From JAJAZB01 sp965249815 (GTDB taxonomy: Bacteria; Bacteroidota; Bacteroidia; Cytophagales; Spirosomataceae), in assembly GCA_965249815.1 (NCBI GenBank), contig CBDFMV010000003.1, forward strand, positions 3,410,001 through 3,474,000: 64,000 nt of DNA. The letters run 5' to 3'. Positions 60,077 to 64,000 of this stretch are shown here, in pieces. Numbering within the stretch: position 1 is the stretch's first letter; the number at the start of each line of letters is the position of its first letter. The translations under genes and the position numbers were made by a program. The notes beneath the pieces are model-generated. The model did no database searches, had not been told where the DNA came from, and saw nothing but the letters and a program-made list of their open reading frames with translations.

Positions 60077-60138
60077 GCAATTTGAGAATTTGAAAATGTG
60101 ACAATTCTCAAATTCTCAAATTGCCACATTTTCAAATT
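60077..60138. repeat. Inverted repeat with two alternative folds between mltG and thioesterase
   Basis: The 63-nt gap is almost wholly repeat. Fold A pairs 60077-60093 with 60108-60124 (17 bp). Fold B pairs 60087-60100 with 60125-60138 (14 bp). Both are perfect and share bases, so they exclude each other. Sub-repeats of AATTTGA run through it. It is AT-rich and lies between co-directional genes, ending right before the ATG at 60140. Confidence 0.85.
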
Positions 60139-60139
60139 G

Positions 60140-60550
60140 ATGTTCATCCACGAAACCACCTACCGCGTCCGTTACGCCGATACCGACCAGATGGGGTACG
60201 TGTACTACGGCAATTACGCGCGGCTGTACGAAATCGGGCGGGTCGAGGCGCTGCGAAGTCTGGGGTTTCATTACCGCGAACTCGAGGCGTCGGGCGTGTG
60301 GATGCCGGTGTACGATTTGCACTGCCGGTTTATCCAGGCCGCGCGGTACGACGAGTTGCTGACCATCCGGACGAGTCTGGTCAAATTGCCCACGGCGCGC
60401 ATCGAGTTCGACTACGAAGTGCGCGGCGAGACCGGCACGCTGCTCAATGCCGGCCAGACCACGCTCGTGTTCGTGCGGGCGAGCAACCAGCGGCCCATGG
60501 CCGCGCCGCCCGAGTTGCTCGAAAAGCTAAACCCGTTTTTTACGCCGTGA
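60140..60550 (+). CDS. Hotdog-fold acyl-CoA thioesterase (YbgC/4HBT type)
   Basis: A 136-residue hotdog-fold thioesterase. The signature is YRVRYADTDQMGYVYYGNYA, with the catalytic Asp of the 4HBT class in ADTDQMG, followed by LYEIGRVEALRSLG and the strand region PTARIEFDYEVRGETG. It should hydrolyse acyl-CoA thioesters in the cytoplasm; the specific acyl chain is unknown. The start at 60140 is an ATG directly after the inverted repeat. Its TGA overlaps the GTG of the next gene (GTGA), so the two are translationally coupled. Confidence 0.92.
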   Translation: MFIHETTYRVRYADTDQMGYVYYGNYARLYEIGRVEALRSLGFHYRELEASGVWMPVYDLHCRFIQAARYDELLTIRTSLVKLPTARIEFDYEVRGETGTLLNAGQTTLVFVRASNQRPMAAPPELLEKLNPFFTP

Positions 60551-61461
60551 AACCCCTCCGCCAGCGTCGTCCGGTGCAGAAACTGAAGCGGTGGCTGGAG
60601 GGCTGGCACCTCGACGGCCCGAGCGTGACGGTCTGGATTGTGCTGCGGATTTTATGGAGTAAACTCCTGAAATTCGACATCGACCAGCGGGCGGCTTCGG
60701 TGGCTTACAACTTTACGCTGGCGGTGTTTCCCGCGATTATTTTCCTGTTCACGCTGATTCCTTACGTGCCGCTGCGGAATTTCGACGTGCAAATCATGCA
60801 TTTTCTGGAAGAAGCCCTGCCCGCCGGGATTTTTGAAGAAGCCGAGACGACCATCCACGACATTGTCAGTCGGCGCAATGGCAACGTGCTGTCGTTTGGG
60901 TTTTTGCTCACGATTTACGCCTCCACGAGCGGCATGATGGCCCTCATGCGGGCCTTCAACATGACCGAGCACGCCGTTGAGCAGCGCGGTTTTTTGAAAG
61001 CCCGGCTCGTGGGGTTGCTGCTCACGTTCGTGCTGACGTTCATCCTGTTCATCGCCATCGTCGTGCTCATCGTGGGGCGCATCGTAGTCGATACGCTCTT
61101 CGCCTTTTCACCCGACATTACCTATTTTACGATTCAGGGCCTGGGCTATTTCATCGTGTTTCTGGTGTTTTTCGTGGCTGTTTCGGTCATTTACCAGTGG
61201 GGGCCGTCGCTGCCGCAACGGTGGAAGTTCGTCAACACGGGTTCGGTGGTGGCGTCGGGGCTGCTCATTCTGATCACCAACGGGTTTTCGTACTACCTGT
61301 CCAATTTTGCTTCGTACAACCGCCTTTACGGCACGGTCGGCACGCTCATCGCGCTAATGGTGTGGCTTTACCTGATTGCGCTCGTGTTGATTCTGGGGTT
61401 TGAAATCAACGCCAGCCTCGAAGCGGCGGCGCGGGGGAAGAAGGAAGAAAGTGAGAGGTAA
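60547..61461 (+). CDS. YihY/virulence factor BrkB-family membrane protein
   Basis: A 304-residue integral membrane protein of the YihY/BrkB family, once mislabelled ribonuclease BN. Six hydrophobic segments are visible, with family motifs RAASVAYNFTLAVFPAIIFL, YASTSGMMALMRAFNMTE, YQWGPSLPQRWKFVNTGS and YNRLYGTVGTLIALMVWLYL. The start is a GTG that overlaps the thioesterase stop by four bases (GTGA); a longer in-frame extension upstream lies inside that gene and is rejected. Its transport or envelope role is unproven. A 16-bp hairpin follows the stop. Confidence 0.9.
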   Translation: MKPLRQRRPVQKLKRWLEGWHLDGPSVTVWIVLRILWSKLLKFDIDQRAASVAYNFTLAVFPAIIFLFTLIPYVPLRNFDVQIMHFLEEALPAGIFEEAETTIHDIVSRRNGNVLSFGFLLTIYASTSGMMALMRAFNMTEHAVEQRGFLKARLVGLLLTFVLTFILFIAIVVLIVGRIVVDTLFAFSPDITYFTIQGLGYFIVFLVFFVAVSVIYQWGPSLPQRWKFVNTGSVVASGLLILITNGFSYYLSNFASYNRLYGTVGTLIALMVWLYLIALVLILGFEINASLEAAARGKKEESER

Positions 61462-61464
61462 ACA

Positions 61465-61504
61465 GTGAGAAGTGAGATGTACGCATGGACATCTCACTTC
61501 TCAC
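61465..61504. repeat. Perfect 16-bp hairpin after YihY gene
   Basis: GTGAGAAGTGAGATGT (61465-61480) is exactly complementary to 61489-61504 over an 8-nt loop, starting three bases after the stop codon at 61461. AGTGAGA is repeated directly in the arm. A second palindromic region (about 61515-61544, AACTGCC/GGCAGTT) lies just beyond. Confidence 0.85.
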
Positions 61505-61682
61505 CCAAAATGAAAACTGCCACGCCCCAAAGGAGCGCGGCAGTTCAGTAACCCTAACCCATAAAAAAATCAATGTCGATGACGTAAGAAGATGAAAACA
61601 AAGTCAAACATTGACCTTCGAGATATTAACGAAAACTGTGCCGGGTTGGTTGGTTGGTCAACTAAATTTAACGTTTGTTAAC

Positions 61683-61723
61683 AACCCGAACGCCCGGCCT
61701 GAAAAGAGCCGGGCGTTCGGGTT
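61683..61723 (-). terminator. Strong hairpin downstream of the 61751 lipoprotein gene
   Basis: AACCCGAACGCCCGGC (61683-61698) pairs exactly with 61708-61723 over a 9-nt loop. It lies 28 nt beyond the end of the minus-strand lipoprotein gene and is followed on that strand by GTTGTTAAC, a weak U-rich tail. It is the likely terminator. Confidence 0.65.
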
Positions 61724-61750
61724 TCATCAGCGGATTCGTCCTTGTCCGGT

Positions 61751-62608
61751 TTACTTGAACGTTTTCGTAACCGTCTGACCGTCAGTCGTCACGGTAAATT
61801 GCCGGTCGCAGGTGCCGTCGCCGTAGTTGACGACACGCAGCGATTTGCCCGTGGGCGTTACGTCAACGATGCCCGCTACGGGAACACGGTCGGTACGTCC
61901 GCAGGCATTTTTAATCAGGATCGGCGTGCCAATCACGGCCATGAATCCGGTGCCGTCCGAGCTGGTGCCGCTGCTGCTGCCCGTAATGCGGATTTCGTCG
62001 TCGTCGGGCAAGAGCGTGCCTTTGTGGTCGTAGGTGCGGGTTTTATTGCTGGTGAAGGTAATCGTCCGACCGTCTTTCGTTTTGATCGTCAGGTCTTTAA
62101 TCTTTGTCCGCACCCCGATGCTACTGCCATCTGCCGTCTGAGTCACGGTCACCGTGCCGGTGAGTTGGCGGTCGTTCACCGCGTAGCCGTCCTGGTAGGT
62201 GATGGTCTGCGAAAAATCCTTGCCCGTCCCCGGCTGGCGTTCAATCACCATGATGCCTTTGCGGGTCTTGCCGTTGGGGCAGGTCTGGCCCGTGCCAAAG
62301 TCAACCACCGTTTTCCGGTTGCCGTTGGCGTCTTTCGTGCTTGATACGGTCGCTCCGCAGAAATCCCCGCCAAGGCGGGCGTTGACCGGGCCGTTGGACT
62401 CGTCGGGGGCGACGGTCATCAGGAAAAAGTCGGTTGGTGAATCGTCGTACAGCGTAGCCGCTTCTTCTTCGGCGTCAGCAGTCAGGTTCTGGTCATCCAC
62501 GGCCACCAAGTCGGTGGCGGGGGTGGTCGGGTCGTTGTTTTTCTGGCAGGCCGTCAGGGCAACCAGCAAGGCCAACGCGCTTAGCGAAGGCAGCAGCATT
62601 TTTTTCAT
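61751..62608 (-). CDS. Hypothetical lipoprotein
   Basis: A 285-residue lipoprotein (MKKMLLPSLSALALLVALTA, then the lipidated Cys in TAC). The mature part starts acidic (DDQNLTADAEEEAATLYDDS) and is strand-rich afterwards, with three Cys (FCGATVSS, TCPNGKTRKGI, ACGRTDRVPVAG). Repeated Thr/Gly/Asp-rich strands recall Bacteroidota lipoproteins of unknown role. The ATG at 62608 is chosen; the longer frame to 63298 is antisense to the glycosyltransferase gene. No family or partner can be named. Confidence 0.8.
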   Translation of the reverse strand: MKKMLLPSLSALALLVALTACQKNNDPTTPATDLVAVDDQNLTADAEEEAATLYDDSPTDFFLMTVAPDESNGPVNARLGGDFCGATVSSTKDANGNRKTVVDFGTGQTCPNGKTRKGIMVIERQPGTGKDFSQTITYQDGYAVNDRQLTGTVTVTQTADGSSIGVRTKIKDLTIKTKDGRTITFTSNKTRTYDHKGTLLPDDDEIRITGSSSGTSSDGTGFMAVIGTPILIKNACGRTDRVPVAGIVDVTPTGKSLRVVNYGDGTCDRQFTVTTDGQTVTKTFK

Positions 62609-62674
62609 GGAGAACGACGTGTTTTGGGGTGAAACCTCGGCGCTTAGAAGGCAATCGGTTCGCGGCGGTTTAAT

Positions 62675-63661
62675 TTGCCCGAAAAAAAACCGGTGCGCCA
62701 ACCCCTCGTTTCGGTCATCTGCCTCTGCCACAACCACGCCCGCTTCGTCCGTCAGGCGCTCGATTCGGTGTGGATGCAAACCTATCCGAACGTGGAACTG
62801 CTCGTCGTGGACGACGCCAGCACCGACGGCAGCGCCGAAGTCATCCGTCGGTTTGCCGCCGAAAACCCAGCCGTCCGGGTCTTTTTCAACGAAGAAAATA
62901 GGGGCAACTGCCGCTCGTTCAACCAGGCTTTTCGCCAAAGCCGGGGCGAATTCATCATCGACCTTGCCGCCGACGACGTGCTCGGGCCCGACCGCATTGC
63001 CCGGCAGGTGGCTGGTTTTTCGGGGGCCGACCAGCGCGTGGGGGTACTCTTCCACAATGCCGTTCTGATCAACGCCGACGGGCGGCGAACCGGCACGTTT
63101 TTCCCGGTCGACCAAAACGCAAAAGCGACGGTCGCCGTGCCCGAAGGCGATTTGTTCGCCGAATTGCTGCGTCACCGGCCCGTGTGCGCCCCGACGATGA
63201 TGGTGCGCCGCGCCGTGCTCGACGGGTTGGGCGGTTACGACGAAAGGCTGGCCTACGAAGACTTCGATTTCTGGGTGCGCTCGGCGCGGACCTGGCACTA
63301 CGCCTACCAGGACGAACTCCTGACCGAAAAACGCGGGCTGCCCAGTTCGCTGGGCAGCCGGTTTTACGCGATTGGCAACGCGTTACTGCCCTCCGCGCTT
63401 CTCGTTTGCCGGAAAGCCAGCGCGCTGTGCCAAACGCCCGACGAGCGGGCGGCGCTCCGGTTTCGGGTGCGCTATTTTGTGCGGCAGTGCTGGTACACGC
63501 ACCATTTCGGGCTGGCGCAGGACTTTGCCGCGGTGCTCGAAAACCCGGATTTGCCCACCCAACTCGTACTTTGGGCCTGCCGGTGGCGGGTGCGGGTGCA
63601 TTCGGCGTACCGGCGCTATCTTTGGCTGCGAATGAAAACCAAGCAGAACAGAAATGGCTGA
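62675..63661 (+). CDS. Family 2 glycosyltransferase
   Basis: A GT2 enzyme of up to 328 residues using a nucleotide-sugar donor. The GT-A fold shows VSVICLCHNHARFVRQALDS, VVDDASTDGSAEVIRRF, a DXD-type motif in LAADDVLGPDRIARQV and YDERLAYEDFDFWVRSART near the acceptor-site Asp. The C-terminus (about 240-328) is helical and basic. No membrane helix is evident. Start is uncertain: TTG at 62675 or GTG at 62693. The next gene's ATG overlaps the end by 8 nt. The sugar and acceptor are unknown. Confidence 0.9.
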   Translation: MPEKKPVRQPLVSVICLCHNHARFVRQALDSVWMQTYPNVELLVVDDASTDGSAEVIRRFAAENPAVRVFFNEENRGNCRSFNQAFRQSRGEFIIDLAADDVLGPDRIARQVAGFSGADQRVGVLFHNAVLINADGRRTGTFFPVDQNAKATVAVPEGDLFAELLRHRPVCAPTMMVRRAVLDGLGGYDERLAYEDFDFWVRSARTWHYAYQDELLTEKRGLPSSLGSRFYAIGNALLPSALLVCRKASALCQTPDERAALRFRVRYFVRQCWYTHHFGLAQDFAAVLENPDLPTQLVLWACRWRVRVHSAYRRYLWLRMKTKQNRNG

Positions 63662-64000
63662 TTTCATTAAACTCTACCCGCAAAACCCCGACATGCGGCG
63701 CATCCGGCAGGTGGCCGAGGTGCTGCGCAAGGGCGGGCTGGTGATTTACCCGACCGACACCGTGTACGGCCTCGGCTGCGACATCCACAACGCTCGGGCC
63801 GTCGAGCGGGTGGCGCGGGTAAAGGGCATCCGCCCGCAGAAGGCCGATTTTTCGTTCATCTGCTTTGATTTGAGCCACATTTCCGACTACGCCCGCGTGT
63901 CGAATCCAGCGTTTAAGCTCATGAAAAAGGCACTGCCGGGGCCGTTCACCTTCGTGCTCGAAGCCAGCGGGCGGGTCCCGAAAATCCTGAACGCCGCGAA
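63654..64000 (+). CDS. Sua5/YciO/YrdC-family protein (3' part outside window)
   Basis: The first 115 codons of a Sua5/YrdC/YciO protein that runs off the right edge. Motifs are GGLVIYPTDTVYGLGCDIHN, AVERVARVKGIRPQKADFSF and KKALPGPFTFVLEASGRVPK. Family members make threonylcarbamoyl-AMP for t6A tRNA modification; the YciO branch is less certain, and the start (MADFIKLYPQNPDMRRIRQV) resembles that branch. The ATG overlaps the glycosyltransferase stop by 8 nt, implying coupled translation. Confidence 0.92.
   Translation, partial: MADFIKLYPQNPDMRRIRQVAEVLRKGGLVIYPTDTVYGLGCDIHNARAVERVARVKGIRPQKADFSFICFDLSHISDYARVSNPAFKLMKKALPGPFTFVLEASGRVPKILNAA

Overview
The window reads as chromosome of a GC-rich member of the Bacteroidota, most likely order Cytophagales or a close relative. 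The evidence is two SusC/RagA TonB-linked receptors (one with its SusD partner), a propeller-type two-component sensor, a CHU_C-type T9SS cargo protein, the gliding ABC permease GldF, many families largely confined to Bacteroidota (DUF3276, DUF4199, DUF4920, DUF5723) and promoters of the Bacteroidota form TTG-N19-21-TAnnTTTG. I see no rRNA, tRNA, CRISPR array, transposase or prophage.

Layout. 1-11058: a truncated SusC gene, a response regulator with its propeller histidine kinase, a 740-nt regulatory gap and a complete SusC/SusD pair. 11135-24078: mostly housekeeping genes (ychF, DUF3276, RlpA-like, DUF58, thioredoxin-like, YdcF, M1 peptidase, pfkA) and two large exported proteins. 24224-34804: an accessory stretch with a LuxR/PAS regulator and hydrolase, lipoproteins, a serine hydrolase with three Ig-like repeats, a DsrE/DinB/DUF1059/4-TM gene string and a histidine kinase broken by one in-frame stop. 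34886-37437: hslU preceded by an AT-richer TOPRIM gene and a PD-(D/E)XK nuclease gene, a possible acquired defence cassette. 37510-41190: an acyl-CoA carboxylase beta gene followed by small outer-membrane-type genes separated by copies of the carboxylase 3' end. 41185-52396: beta-helix protein, DUF1080 protein, zinc peptidase, gcvH, a dihydroorotase-like protein lacking part of its zinc site, DUF4199 pair, gldF, DUF4920, DUF4260, an AraC regulator and a Wzi-like protein. 52436-57788: a minus-strand run (M42 peptidase, aroA, hypothetical, DUF502, DUF4139). 57916-64000: Ldh oxidoreductase, mltG, thioesterase, YihY, a lipoprotein, a GT2 glycosyltransferase and a truncated Sua5/YrdC gene.

The most unusual feature is not a gene. 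Many gaps, especially between convergent genes, are filled almost exactly by long inverted repeats. They differ in sequence from site to site, but their arms are built from short direct sub-repeats; the best is an 80-bp perfect palindrome at 11059-11138. Related short repeats have also entered coding sequence: a palindrome inside the broken histidine kinase (its arm sequence recurs after gcvH) and a 29-nt tandem repeat inside aroA. The other leading candidates for new biology are the nuclease/TOPRIM cassette and the carboxylase 3' end acting as a repeated gene-insertion site.
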